DNA of 10,894 nucleotides. Source: Rubrobacter sp. Its GTDB lineage: Bacteria; Actinomycetota; Rubrobacteria; Rubrobacterales; Rubrobacteraceae. Made by a program: the position numbers and the translations under genes. This document shows positions 1 through 7,575 of this stretch, piece after piece. Under the pieces are notes generated by a model. It worked only from the letters and a program-made list of their open reading frames with translations. It was not told where the DNA came from and did not search any database. The DNA lies in contig JAFAPF010000278.1 in NCBI GenBank assembly GCA_019247245.1, positions 1-10,894 of the forward strand, read 5' to 3'. The number at the start of each line of letters is the position of its first letter. The first letter of the stretch is position 1.

Positions 1-1380
1 GCTCGTCGCCGGCGGCGGCAACAGCGGTTCGGCATGCTTGCGATCATGCTGGTGCTTCTGGCGGGTACCGTATATGCTGTGGGTTACGACCCGGGCGGCG
101 TTATGGGCGAGGGGGGGCTGGGTTTCGGCTCGAAGGGAAACCCCACAGACACGCTCCCTCAAGGGCCTGCACCGGGGTCTTCTCCAGAGGCAGCCGCCTA
201 CTGGACCGTAGCTTCCGAGCTGCGGGGAATAAGCCCCAAGAACGTAGAGGGTGTTAACCATAGCACGCTCGACCCCTCGTGGGCTTCCGTGCGCATTACG
301 CAGCCGGAAGACGATAGTACCTGGGTCCTTTTCGTACACCGGGAGAATGACTCGTGGAAGGCCCTGAAGTCGATACGCGCCGACGAGCCGGATCACCCCG
401 AGAACGAGAAAGCTGTGTTGGACGACGTGCCCAAAGACCTTGTAGAGTCTATTTACCCTCCGGACCCGGATTCGGGCGTCTCGGGGCTCCTCTCGGAATC
501 GGTAGAACCCAGTGCCGTACCGTCGGTCGAACCGCCCGCGATCTCGCCCTCAGACCCGGTCACCGATAACGTACCGGAGTCCGAGCGTGAGCGGATAGAG
601 AAGGGGCTCGAAGGGGTGCGAAAGGCGGTCGATGACCACGAAGGTATCAGCGGGGTATATGTGCTAGACCTAAACGGAGGGTGGGGCTACGGGGTGCGCC
701 CGGACGAGCCCTTCTTCAGCGCCTCGGTCGCGAAGGTACCGGTCATGGTCGCTGTCTTCCGCAGGATAGATGAGGGCAAGCTCTCCCTGGAGGACAGCTT
801 CGAGACGAAGTCAGAGGACTGGGCGGCCGGGGCCGGATGGATGCAGTGGGACCCGGCCGGAAAGTCTCATACGGTGAAGGACTACCTGTCGATGATGATG
901 GGCCAGTCGGACAACGTGGCGGCCAATGCCCTCACGCGCGTTGTGGGAGGGCGCGAATACGTCAACGAGGTCGCCCGCTCGCTGGGAGCCCCTAACACCT
1001 TGCTCTACCAGAAAGTGACTAGCGCGCGGGCCCCGGTCACGAGCCTGGACAACCGAACCACGCCCCGCGACATGGCTACCATCCTGCAGCAAATCGGTAC
1101 CGATAAGGCGGCTAGTACCGATAGCTGTCGGGAGATGATCGATATCATGCTACAGAATCATCTGGAGTCGGGGTTGAAGGAAGCACTTCCCAAGGATACC
1201 GAGGTGGCCGCCAAAGGGGGCTGGCTCTACAGGATCTACGATGAAGTCGCTATCGTCGGGCATGAAGATCATCCCTACGCCGTGGCGATCTTCAATAGGC
1301 AGGGTCCGGAGGACCCGAAAGAGGGCAAGCCCCTACTCAAGGATATTTCAAAGGCTGTCTGGAAGACCCAGGATGGCTAG
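1..1380 (+). CDS. Membrane-anchored beta-lactamase-fold serine hydrolase, 5' end cut by window edge
   Basis: The first in-frame ATG is at 34, but the frame is open to base 1 and encodes an Arg-rich stretch (ARRRRRQQRFG) just before a hydrophobic segment (residues 1-18 counted from ATG 34). No Shine-Dalgarno precedes ATG 34. I therefore infer that the true start lies upstream of the window and that this is an inside-facing signal or anchor. Counting from ATG 34, residues about 45-140 form a small unrecognised domain and 145-180 a Pro/Ser-rich linker. The class A-like catalytic domain follows: S231-V-A-K234 (SxxK), S292-D-N294 and K394-G-G396. The TTPRDMA segment typical of class A enzymes is present, but I see no clear ExxLN omega-loop glutamate before it. 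The domain acts outside the membrane, and cell-wall or ester hydrolysis is possible. True beta-lactam resistance is not supported. The family is fairly sure; the substrate is unknown. The stop overlaps the stop of the convergent murJ gene. Confidence 0.85.
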   Translation, partial: ARRRRRQQRFGMLAIMLVLLAGTVYAVGYDPGGVMGEGGLGFGSKGNPTDTLPQGPAPGSSPEAAAYWTVASELRGISPKNVEGVNHSTLDPSWASVRITQPEDDSTWVLFVHRENDSWKALKSIRADEPDHPENEKAVLDDVPKDLVESIYPPDPDSGVSGLLSESVEPSAVPSVEPPAISPSDPVTDNVPESERERIEKGLEGVRKAVDDHEGISGVYVLDLNGGWGYGVRPDEPFFSASVAKVPVMVAVFRRIDEGKLSLEDSFETKSEDWAAGAGWMQWDPAGKSHTVKDYLSMMMGQSDNVAANALTRVVGGREYVNEVARSLGAPNTLLYQKVTSARAPVTSLDNRTTPRDMATILQQIGTDKAASTDSCREMIDIMLQNHLESGLKEALPKDTEVAAKGGWLYRIYDEVAIVGHEDHPYAVAIFNRQGPEDPKEGKPLLKDISKAVWKTQDG

Positions 1381-3017
1381 CCTTCTTCGACAACCCTTCG
1401 CCGTAGCAGGGCGACGGCTGGCTTCAATTCCTCCGCCTTGAGCAAAAACGCCGCTCCCAGGTAAGCCGCGAGCGAGGCTATTCCGACGATGAGGAGGATA
1501 ATAGCCCGTTCCAGGAACCTTGAGCCGGTCCCGAGGAGGATCGTGCCACCCAGAGCGACGGCGTACATGGCAGCTCCGGCGATTAGAATCTTGACCAGCG
1601 AACTGACGAGGCGCCGGCCGTCTATGCACCGTATCTCCCTCCTCATCACCGCGAGGCCGAAGAGGGCGAAGACGGCGGTGACGCCCGAGAGGGCAAGCGC
1701 CACGCCGATCACCCCCATGATACGCGATAGGCCATAGGCGAATATCGTGTAGAACACAAAGAAGCCAATGTTCAGGAGGGCGGGAGTACGCGTGTTCTGT
1801 CGAGAGTAGAACGCCCGGACTAGGAGGAAGTACGTCGCGTAGGTGAGTAGTCCCACGGAGTACGCGATGAGGAGGCTAGCGACGACCGCTGTGTCTTCCG
1901 GGGTGAAGTTCCCACGCTCGTAAAGCAGACCGATAAGAGGGGTCGCGAGGGCGATGAGCCCGACAGCGGACGGAACCACGATAAAGGCCATCGTTCTGAG
2001 GCTGAAGGAGAGCGTATCTCGGTAGCCTTCGGTATCGCCGCGGGCGTGTCTTTCGGATAGTTCAGGCATGGTGGCGGTCTCGATAGCGATGACGAAGACG
2101 CCGTAAGGTAGCGAGAAGACAACGAAGGCGTAGTTAAGCTCCGGCACCGCGCTGAAGGAGGAGCCAAGCAGCTGGCCGACGAATTGCACGCCGATCGACC
2201 CCGCCGTGAAAACCAGCACGGGCAGCGCGAGCCTGACGGCGGGCAACAAGGCCGGGTGTCCGAAGACTGGGCGAGGCTTGTAGCCCAAGCGCCAGGCGCT
2301 GGGGAGCAGCAACAACGACATGACCGCGACGCCCAGGGTGGTGGCGGCGAGCAGGTAGACGGCGGCTTCAGGATCTCGCGGGGCGAGCAGGGCATAGCCT
2401 CCGAAGAGGACCATGGCGATCAGGTTGTTTACGACCGGGACAAAGGTTGGGAAGAAGAAGCGTCGGTGAGCGTTGAGCACGCCGGTCAGGACGGAGCCGA
2501 GACCGAAAAAGAAGATGTAGAGGACGAAAAACCGGAAGAAAAAGACCGCAAGGTCTATGGTCTCCCGAGCTTCGTCCGGAGAGAGCTTCGGCGAGCCCGG
2601 GAAGTCCGTCGATAGGTTCACCAATGGTTCGGCGAAGATGACCCCCAAAAGGGCTACCAGAGCGAGGAGTGGCAGGATCAGGGTGAGGAGGGCGTTGGTG
2701 AGGCGCTGGGCGTCTTCTTCACCGTAGGTGGTCATGCGCTCGACGAGAATCGGGATGAAGGTCGAGTAGAGGATGCCACCCAGGAAGAGTTCGTAGATCA
2801 GGTTCGCTATCCCGTTGGAGACACCATAGGCGTTGGCTACCACCCCGGTACCGAGGACGGCCGCCATCACCATCGTCCGCGCGTACCCCGTCGCCCGCGA
2901 GAGAGAAGTCGCCACCGATGTTGAAAGCACGGCCCGCAAGATGGCTGCCATGAGGCGGATGGTACTAGAGAAAACGGTATTGGTTCGAGCTGAGGGTGAC
3001 GGAAAGAAAGAGTTCAA
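1377..3017 (-). CDS. murJ: MurJ/MviN-family lipid II flippase (MOP superfamily)
   Basis: A polytopic membrane protein of 546 residues, rich in hydrophobic segments consistent with about 14 helices, including a C-terminal pair before a basic tail. MurJ moves lipid-linked peptidoglycan precursor across the cytoplasmic membrane. The family is recognised from the N-terminal pattern S40-R-A-T-G-Y-A-R47 and the LFxGGILYSTFIPIL-type segment at residues 77-91, which line up without gaps with E. coli MurJ. In that alignment the E. coli Asp39 position is Asn62 and Arg52 is Tyr75, while Arg18 and Arg24 correspond to Arg41 and Arg47. The start is uncertain. The TTG at 3017 has AAGGAGG only one base away, which is too close. 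The ATG at 2951 (residue 23) fits the E. coli N-terminus better but lacks a Shine-Dalgarno. The gene lies 38 bases downstream of the thioesterase gene on the same strand, so they are probably co-transcribed. It could instead be a MurJ-like exporter of another lipid-linked polymer. Confidence 0.88.
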   Translation of the reverse strand: MNSFFPSPSARTNTVFSSTIRLMAAILRAVLSTSVATSLSRATGYARTMVMAAVLGTGVVANAYGVSNGIANLIYELFLGGILYSTFIPILVERMTTYGEEDAQRLTNALLTLILPLLALVALLGVIFAEPLVNLSTDFPGSPKLSPDEARETIDLAVFFFRFFVLYIFFFGLGSVLTGVLNAHRRFFFPTFVPVVNNLIAMVLFGGYALLAPRDPEAAVYLLAATTLGVAVMSLLLLPSAWRLGYKPRPVFGHPALLPAVRLALPVLVFTAGSIGVQFVGQLLGSSFSAVPELNYAFVVFSLPYGVFVIAIETATMPELSERHARGDTEGYRDTLSFSLRTMAFIVVPSAVGLIALATPLIGLLYERGNFTPEDTAVVASLLIAYSVGLLTYATYFLLVRAFYSRQNTRTPALLNIGFFVFYTIFAYGLSRIMGVIGVALALSGVTAVFALFGLAVMRREIRCIDGRRLVSSLVKILIAGAAMYAVALGGTILLGTGSRFLERAIILLIVGIASLAAYLGAAFLLKAEELKPAVALLRRRVVEEG

Positions 3018-3055
3018 CCCTCCTTAGCGCAGGCTAAAAGCGCCTACGTACGCTT

Positions 3056-3469
3056 CTAGGCGAGATCATCCCTGAGCATATCTACTACCACCAACCCGCA
3101 ACGGGAGACGCACACGCGCTTCTTATCCTCATCGTGTATCCGAACCTTCCAGACCTGGTTCGTGCTCCCTACCTGAACAGGGGTTCCGATGGTGGTAAGT
3201 ATTCCTGAACGCTTGGGCCTGAGGTGGCTGGCGTTGATCTTCGAGCCTAAGGCAACCTTCCCCGGAGGACAGTTGAGCCAGGCTCCGACGGTTGCCGCAG
3301 ACTCGGCCAAAACTACGCCGGCTCCGTCGTGCAGATACTCCAACGGCTGACGATGACTGGTGTCGATCGATATCTTCATCACCACCTTGTTGGGATCCAA
3401 CTCCATATACTCGATGCCCAGGTCCTTATTCAGCCCCTCTTCTAAGGAGTCGAAATCGATCTGGTCCAT
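3056..3469 (-). CDS. Hotdog-fold acyl-CoA thioesterase, YdiI/MenI-like
   Basis: A 137-residue single-domain hotdog protein of the PaaI/YdiI type, close to the E. coli YdiI length. It matches my recollection of YdiI, which hydrolyses 1,4-dihydroxy-2-naphthoyl-CoA in menaquinone synthesis: Gln41, His47 (in LHDGAGVVLAES), Glu56, Thr60 and His82 keep the spacing of the YdiI active-site residues Gln48, His54, Glu63, Ser67 and His89. The usual HGG is HDG here, a small deviation next to the catalytic histidine. The ATG at 3469 has a modest GGAAG upstream at usable spacing. It sits between an ABM-domain gene (133 bases upstream) and murJ (38 bases downstream), all on the minus strand. A role in menaquinone synthesis is plausible for a respiring actinobacterium but is inferred. 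The thioesterase fold is sure; the exact acyl-CoA substrate is not. Confidence 0.85.
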   Translation of the reverse strand: MDQIDFDSLEEGLNKDLGIEYMELDPNKVVMKISIDTSHRQPLEYLHDGAGVVLAESAATVGAWLNCPPGKVALGSKINASHLRPKRSGILTTIGTPVQVGSTNQVWKVRIHDEDKKRVCVSRCGLVVVDMLRDDLA

Positions 3470-3602
3470 CTGCGTACTTCCGTTAGCGTGCGGATACCAA
3501 CCAGCTGGAGCCTACCCCTTTGTCGCCGTTTCAAAGCGATAGCGGAGGAGGTGCCTGCTCGAGTACCGGGGCAGAGCTTGAGCTCGCGAGCCGATAGTCG
3601 GT

Positions 3603-3929
3603 TCAGGCGATTACATGAGTAAAGGCAACCTCGTAAAGGTGTGGCTCGTAAGCGATCGCGAGCTTCTCCGCCTCGCGCACGTGGAGTGTGGCATCCGGAT
3701 TGCGGAATATTGCCTCGAGGGCCTCCCGGCCTCGCCACTGCGCGTAGTTGGTGACCTGTGTGCTGTCGAGGCTACTGTGAATGTTCGCCGAGACGTAGCC
3801 TGGCTGCTTGCTTATCACCTCTTCGGTCGCCTCGACGAGTAAGTCCACGAGTCGCTGCTGATCCTTCGAAGTAACGGTGAACACGCTGATGAGGGTGACC
3901 ACGTCCTGATCTCGGGATATAAGTGTCAT
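3603..3929 (-). CDS. Antibiotic biosynthesis monooxygenase (ABM/YgiN-like) domain protein
   Basis: A small 108-residue protein that is essentially one ferredoxin-like alpha/beta ABM domain. Visible hallmarks are the first strand (residues 10-20, VVTLISVFTV), a helix (22-40), the QPGYVSANIHSS strand turn (42-53), the TQVTNYAQWRGREALEAIF segment (58-75) and a final strand ending in FTHV. Members are cofactor-free monooxygenases, quinol oxidases (YgiN) or related small dimers. No residue here fixes the substrate. The ATG at 3929 is preceded by GAAGGAG with four bases between. The start lies only about 30 bases past the clpC terminator hairpin, so expression comes either from a compact promoter there or from read-through of that terminator. 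A MenI-like gene follows on the same strand, which makes quinone chemistry an attractive but unproven link. The fold is recognised with good confidence; the reaction is not. Confidence 0.8.
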   Translation of the reverse strand: MTLISRDQDVVTLISVFTVTSKDQQRLVDLLVEATEEVISKQPGYVSANIHSSLDSTQVTNYAQWRGREALEAIFRNPDATLHVREAEKLAIAYEPHLYEVAFTHVIA

Positions 3930-3960
3930 ACAGCTCCTTCTCTAATACATTTGAGATAAA

Positions 3961-3989
3961 CAGAGGCTCCCCGCTTCAGGGAGCCTCTG
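3961..3989 (-). terminator. Factor-independent terminator downstream of clpC
   Basis: A perfect 11-bp stem (3961-3971 with 3979-3989, CAGAGGCTCCC/GGGAGCCTCTG) encloses a 7-base loop. Read on the minus strand the hairpin is followed by TTTATCTC, a short T-rich run. It begins 29 bases after the clpC stop. On the plus strand nothing T-rich follows, so it is directional. The T run is not long, so partial read-through into the next minus-strand gene is possible. Confidence 0.85.
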
Positions 3990-4017
3990 GCAGAGGAATC
4001 GCACACAGAATAGCCTC

Positions 4018-6690
4018 TTAGGTTACGTGCACCTTCGCTTTGAAGGTGAGATCCTCGCGCTCGTCTTGTGCGTGGTCGACGATGACGGTATCGCCGGGGT
4101 CGAACTCGCCGCCGATGATGCGGCTAGAGAGCGGGTTCTCGACGAAGCGACGGATGGCCCGGGCGAGCGGACGCGCCCCGAACTTCGGGTCGTAGCCTTC
4201 CTCAGCGAGGAACTCCTTGGCCGCTTGGGTAACCTCGACTTGGACCTTTTGGCTCTCGAGGTGCTTGTTCAAGCGCTCGAGCATGATGTCCACGATCTGG
4301 AGCACGTCCTCCTTGGTTAGCGGCTGGAAGACGATGATCTCATCAACGCGGTTGATAAACTCGGGTCGGAAGGACCGCTCGAGCGCATCCATGGCTCGCC
4401 GCTCGGTCTCGCGGAAGTCTACCCCCTCACGTGCGGTGAAGCCGAACTGCCTATCCGAGACGAGGTGTTGACTCCCCACGTTCGAGGTCATGATGACTAT
4501 CGTGTTCTGGAAGTTGATCGTCCGCCCCTGCGCGTCCGTCAACCTACCATCGTCGAGGACCTGAAGCAGGGTGTTGAAGACGTCCGGGTGGGCTTTTTCG
4601 ATCTCATCGAAGAGAACGACGCTGTATGGACGGCGCCGTACGGCCTCTGTCAACTGCCCAGCCTCCTCATACCCAACATAGCCGGGAGGCGCACCAACAA
4701 GCCTACTGACGGTGTGTCTCTCCTGGAACTCGCTCATGTCGATGCGGATCATGGCTTCCTCTGAGCCGAAGAGGAACTCTGCGAGGGTGCGGGCGAGCTC
4801 CGTCTTTCCGACGCCCGTGGGCCCGAGGAAGATGAAGCTCCCGACCGGGCGATTGGGGTCCTTGATTCCGGCGCGCGCGCGCCTTATGGCCTCGGCGACG
4901 GCCTTTATGGCCCGGTCCTGGCCGACCACGCGCTCGTGCAGCACGTCCTCTAGGTTGAGGAGCCTCTCGGCCTCCTCCTGCACGATGCTAGTCGCGGGGA
5001 CGCCGGTCCACTCCTCGAGGATGCGAGCGATATCCTCGCGCGTCACCTCCGGGGCGTTGGTCTCTCTCTGTCCAGCCCAACCCTGCTGCTGCTGGTCAAG
5101 CTCCGACCTGAGCTGCTCCTCCCTTTGCTTTATCCCGGCAGCCTTCTCATAGTCCTCGGCCCGAACAGCGTCCTCCTTCTCGCGCTCGAGGGCTGCTATC
5201 TCCTCCTCGATCCTCCTGACGTCCACCGGCGGCACCGCAGAGCGCAACCTCACCTCGGCCGCGGCCTCGTCGAGGAGGTCTATGGCTTTATCAGGCAAGA
5301 AGCGGTCGGTTATGTAGCGCTCGGAGAGCTCAGCGGCGGCGATGATCGCCTCGTCGGTGACATGCACGCGGTGATGAGCCTCATAACGGTCGCGCAACCC
5401 AAAGAGGATCGCAACCGTCTCATCGACGGTTGGCTCGCTCACGAGCACGGGCTGGAAGCGACGCTCCAGGGCGGCGTCCTTTTCTATGTGCTTGCGGTAC
5501 TCGTCTAGCGTGGTCGCGCCTACAACCTGCAGCTCGCCACGCGCAAGGGCAGGCTTGAGCATGCTGGAAGCGTTCACAGCTCCCTCGGCCCCGCCGACCC
5601 CAACGATGGAGTGCAGCTCGTCGATAAAAAGGATGATGTTCCTCTCCTCGTCCTGGAGCTCTTTGAGCATCTGTTGCATCCGCTGCTCAAAGTCACCGCG
5701 GAAACGGGTCCCGGCGACAAGGCCACCGACATCGAGCGCGAGCACCCGCTTGTCCTTGAGTATTTCGGGTACGTCCTCGGAGACTATCCTCTGTGCGAGG
5801 CCCTCGACGATGGCCGTCTTGCCGACGCCAGCCTCTCCGACGAGGACCGGGTTGTTCTTGGTACGCCTAGACAAAATGCGGATGACGCGGGATATCTCCT
5901 CGGCCCGCCCAACGACCGGGTCGAGCTCTCCGTTACGAGCCATCTCGGTGAGGTCTCGGCTCACCTGGTCCAGCACCGGCGTCTGGCTCTGCGGCCCCTG
6001 CGGGCCACCTGGACCACCGGGGAATCCTCCGCCGAGTCCTCGCCCACCAGGGCCCATTCGGGCACCACGCTGTTGCAAGAGGCGCGCAATCTCGCGTCTC
6101 AAGGCCTCCGCATCCCCGGCACCGTACTGCGAGAGGATACGGCAGGCGTTGCCGTCGCCCTCGCTTAGTAAGCCGAGCAAGAGGTGCTCGCTCCCGACCT
6201 GGGCCGACCCCATCTGACGTGCGAACGTGAACGAGAGCTGCAAGGCCCGCTTCGCGCTCGGGGTAAAGGTGTACACCTGATCCCCAGGATCTCCCCTAAA
6301 CTCCTTAAAGTGCTCGCGCAGCCCGTCAACGTTCGCTCCGGCGCGTCTCAAGACCTCCGTCGCGACGTTCTCGCCGGTCACGATGCCGGCGAGAAGGTGA
6401 TCCGTTCCGATGGCCGCCGTGCGGGTCGTCCCGGCCGAAGCCTCACGGGCCCGCATGACGGCCTCCCGCGCCTCCTCGGTGAGCGCCTGGAAGAAATTAC
6501 CGGGACTTCCCTGGTTCTGCTGCTGTGTAAGGTTCAGCATCTCGAACGGGTTCCTCCCGCCGGCCTGAGCCCCGATCATGCCCAACTCCCGCGCACACTG
6601 CGTGCATAGGTAGACGGCACTCTGCTGCCCACCCTGCTGTCCGAAGACCTGTACGCTCGCCGGCCTTACCCGGCAGTTCTCACATATCAT
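4018..6690 (-). CDS. clpC: ClpC-type AAA+ unfoldase with N-terminal McsA-like zinc domain
   Basis: An 890-residue Hsp100 ATPase that unfolds proteins and feeds them to the ClpP peptidase. Domains in order: a four-cysteine zinc motif (C3-x2-C6, C29-x2-C32), a Clp N-domain with two repeats (about 68-205), a Gly/Pro/Gln-rich linker (208-236), AAA-1 with Walker A GEAGVGKT (285-292) and Walker B ILFIDE (353-358), a short middle region with a UVR motif (about 494-530), AAA-2 with Walker A GPTGVGKT (623-630) and VVLFDE (691-696), and a C-terminal D2-small domain. F749-G-F751 sits where ClpC and ClpA carry their ClpP-docking loop (VGF/IGL), so this is a ClpP partner and not ClpB. It is about 80 residues longer than B. 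subtilis ClpC, owing to the zinc domain and the linker. The first residues closely resemble B. subtilis McsA. The ATG at 6690 is preceded by GAGGAGG at 11 bases. It has its own promoter and terminator. Confidence 0.96.
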   Translation of the reverse strand: MICENCRVRPASVQVFGQQGGQQSAVYLCTQCARELGMIGAQAGGRNPFEMLNLTQQQNQGSPGNFFQALTEEAREAVMRAREASAGTTRTAAIGTDHLLAGIVTGENVATEVLRRAGANVDGLREHFKEFRGDPGDQVYTFTPSAKRALQLSFTFARQMGSAQVGSEHLLLGLLSEGDGNACRILSQYGAGDAEALRREIARLLQQRGARMGPGGRGLGGGFPGGPGGPQGPQSQTPVLDQVSRDLTEMARNGELDPVVGRAEEISRVIRILSRRTKNNPVLVGEAGVGKTAIVEGLAQRIVSEDVPEILKDKRVLALDVGGLVAGTRFRGDFEQRMQQMLKELQDEERNIILFIDELHSIVGVGGAEGAVNASSMLKPALARGELQVVGATTLDEYRKHIEKDAALERRFQPVLVSEPTVDETVAILFGLRDRYEAHHRVHVTDEAIIAAAELSERYITDRFLPDKAIDLLDEAAAEVRLRSAVPPVDVRRIEEEIAALEREKEDAVRAEDYEKAAGIKQREEQLRSELDQQQQGWAGQRETNAPEVTREDIARILEEWTGVPATSIVQEEAERLLNLEDVLHERVVGQDRAIKAVAEAIRRARAGIKDPNRPVGSFIFLGPTGVGKTELARTLAEFLFGSEEAMIRIDMSEFQERHTVSRLVGAPPGYVGYEEAGQLTEAVRRRPYSVVLFDEIEKAHPDVFNTLLQVLDDGRLTDAQGRTINFQNTIVIMTSNVGSQHLVSDRQFGFTAREGVDFRETERRAMDALERSFRPEFINRVDEIIVFQPLTKEDVLQIVDIMLERLNKHLESQKVQVEVTQAAKEFLAEEGYDPKFGARPLARAIRRFVENPLSSRIIGGEFDPGDTVIVDHAQDEREDLTFKAKVHVT

Positions 6691-6789
6691 TAGCTAAAAA
6701 GCCTCCTCGAAAATTCGTGTTCTCTATAATCCCTTGTTCCCAAAACTCATGCAGCGGTAAACGCTAAAATCTGAGTCTCATACGCTTAG

Positions 6790-6817
6790 ATTTTATTACC
6801 TTTGTGCTGTAGTTCAA
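6790..6817 (-). promoter_or_regulatory. Probable housekeeping-type promoter of clpC
   Basis: On the minus strand there is TTGAAC (-35, plus coordinates 6812-6817), a 16-base spacer, then TAAAAT (-10, 6790-6795). Transcription would start near 6782 and give an untranslated leader of about 90 bases before the clpC ATG. An imperfect dyad AGCG-N5-CGCT (6753-6765) lies in that leader and could be an operator. I see neither a clear HAIR/HspR site nor a ClgR-type site. Confidence 0.55.
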
Positions 6818-6831
6818 GGTATGGCGATAAT
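6802..6831 (+). promoter_or_regulatory. Probable promoter of the PRC-barrel/BON gene
   Basis: On the plus strand there is TTGTGC (6802-6807), an 18-base spacer and GATAAT (6826-6831). The start would be near 6838, giving a leader of about 50 bases that contains AAAGGAGG (6867-6874) before the ATG at 6887. The elements interleave with the oppositely directed clpC promoter, so both may not be occupied at once. The copy of AATCTGAG at 6829-6836 overlaps the -10 box; another copy lies at 6768-6775. Confidence 0.5.
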
Positions 6832-6886
6832 CTGAGGTTTTATGGGTAAAAAGGAATTCCCGAGCTAAAGGAGGTTTGCGTCGAGC

Positions 6887-7567
6887 ATGGAAGAGAGAAG
6901 TCTTGTGGGGCTTGAGGCGCGCACGGAGGACGGGACGGAGGTTGGCAGGATCTCCGCGGTTCTCACCGACGAGATAACGGGCGAGGTGACGCATGTTATG
7001 GTGGAGATGAGCGAGGAGCTGATAGAGGTGCCCATTACCGCACTCTCCCTAGACCCGGAGGCAGACTTCGCTACCTTCCACGCCGCTCCTTCGGACGCTG
7101 AAGCGGGAGACCACCTGGGGGACGAGGTTGAGCCCGAGGGGTACGCGCCTGCAGAGTCGAGCGTGCAGGATCTCCCGCACAAAGGACAGTTTGTAACCAC
7201 CCCAACAGACCCAGCAGAGGCCCAGCCTTTGGAAGAGCTGGATCGTGAGGCGGCGGAGGCAGGGGGTTGGGAAGACGAGGGCTCCAATACTCCCGAGTCC
7301 GGCTACCCGCGCAACGACGTCTATATAGATCCGGACACAGGAGAGGAAGTAGTAGACGACCCTCTCGTGAGGGAAAACGACACCCTCGAGGACGACGTGG
7401 AGAACCTCCTCGTTGGCACGAGTTTACGGGTTCGCTCCGTAAAAGATGGCGTCGTGGAGCTGACCGGCACGGCGCCTACCCGAGAGGACCTTACCGGTTG
7501 GGTAAGTGAGCTCATGAGTCTCGATGGGGTCCTTGACGTGGACACCACCAACGTCTACGTTGGCTAG
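6887..7567 (+). CDS. PRC-barrel protein with acidic linker and C-terminal BON-like domain
   Basis: A 226-residue soluble, strongly acidic protein. Residues about 5-68 look like a PRC-barrel: SLVGLEARTEDGTEVGRIS, then TGEVTHVMVE, then ELIEVPI, the alternating strands typical of this small barrel. Residues 69-165 form a low-complexity linker rich in Glu, Asp, Pro and Gly. Residues about 166-226 (DDVENLLVG..., GVVELTGTAPTRE, GWVSELMSLDGVLDVDTTNVYV) resemble a BON domain, which in other proteins binds membranes or ligands. PRC-barrels mediate RNA or protein contacts in RimM, photosynthetic reaction centres and many stress proteins. No signal peptide is visible. The ATG at 6887 is 12 bases after AAAGGAGG, slightly far, but no closer in-frame start exists. 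It is divergent from clpC and convergent with queF, 8 bases apart. A stress-linked role is inferred from this context only. The domain calls are moderately secure; the function is unknown. Confidence 0.82.
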   Translation: MEERSLVGLEARTEDGTEVGRISAVLTDEITGEVTHVMVEMSEELIEVPITALSLDPEADFATFHAAPSDAEAGDHLGDEVEPEGYAPAESSVQDLPHKGQFVTTPTDPAEAQPLEELDREAAEAGGWEDEGSNTPESGYPRNDVYIDPDTGEEVVDDPLVRENDTLEDDVENLLVGTSLRVRSVKDGVVELTGTAPTREDLTGWVSELMSLDGVLDVDTTNVYVG

Positions 7568-7575
7568 TGCCGGGG

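Noticed and set aside
1..1380. Calling the first gene a beta-lactamase resistance gene
   Set aside because: The catalytic triad motifs fit the fold, but no deacylation glutamate is evident and the architecture (anchor, extra domain) is unlike secreted resistance enzymes.
2184..2615. 143-codon plus-strand frame opposite murJ
   Set aside because: Low-complexity Glu/Gln/Arg translation caused by the hydrophobic codons of the murJ strand; no ribosome site or motif.
3582..3591. Perfect palindrome GCTCGCGAGC between the ABM and thioesterase genes
   Set aside because: Ten bases of a GC-rich palindrome can arise by chance; no partner copy, promoter or T run nearby supports an operator or terminator.
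5486..6217. 243-codon plus-strand frame opposite clpC
   Set aside because: It is the antisense shadow of a highly conserved gene; its Ser/Arg/Pro-rich translation has no domain, and such frames are expected in GC-rich DNA.
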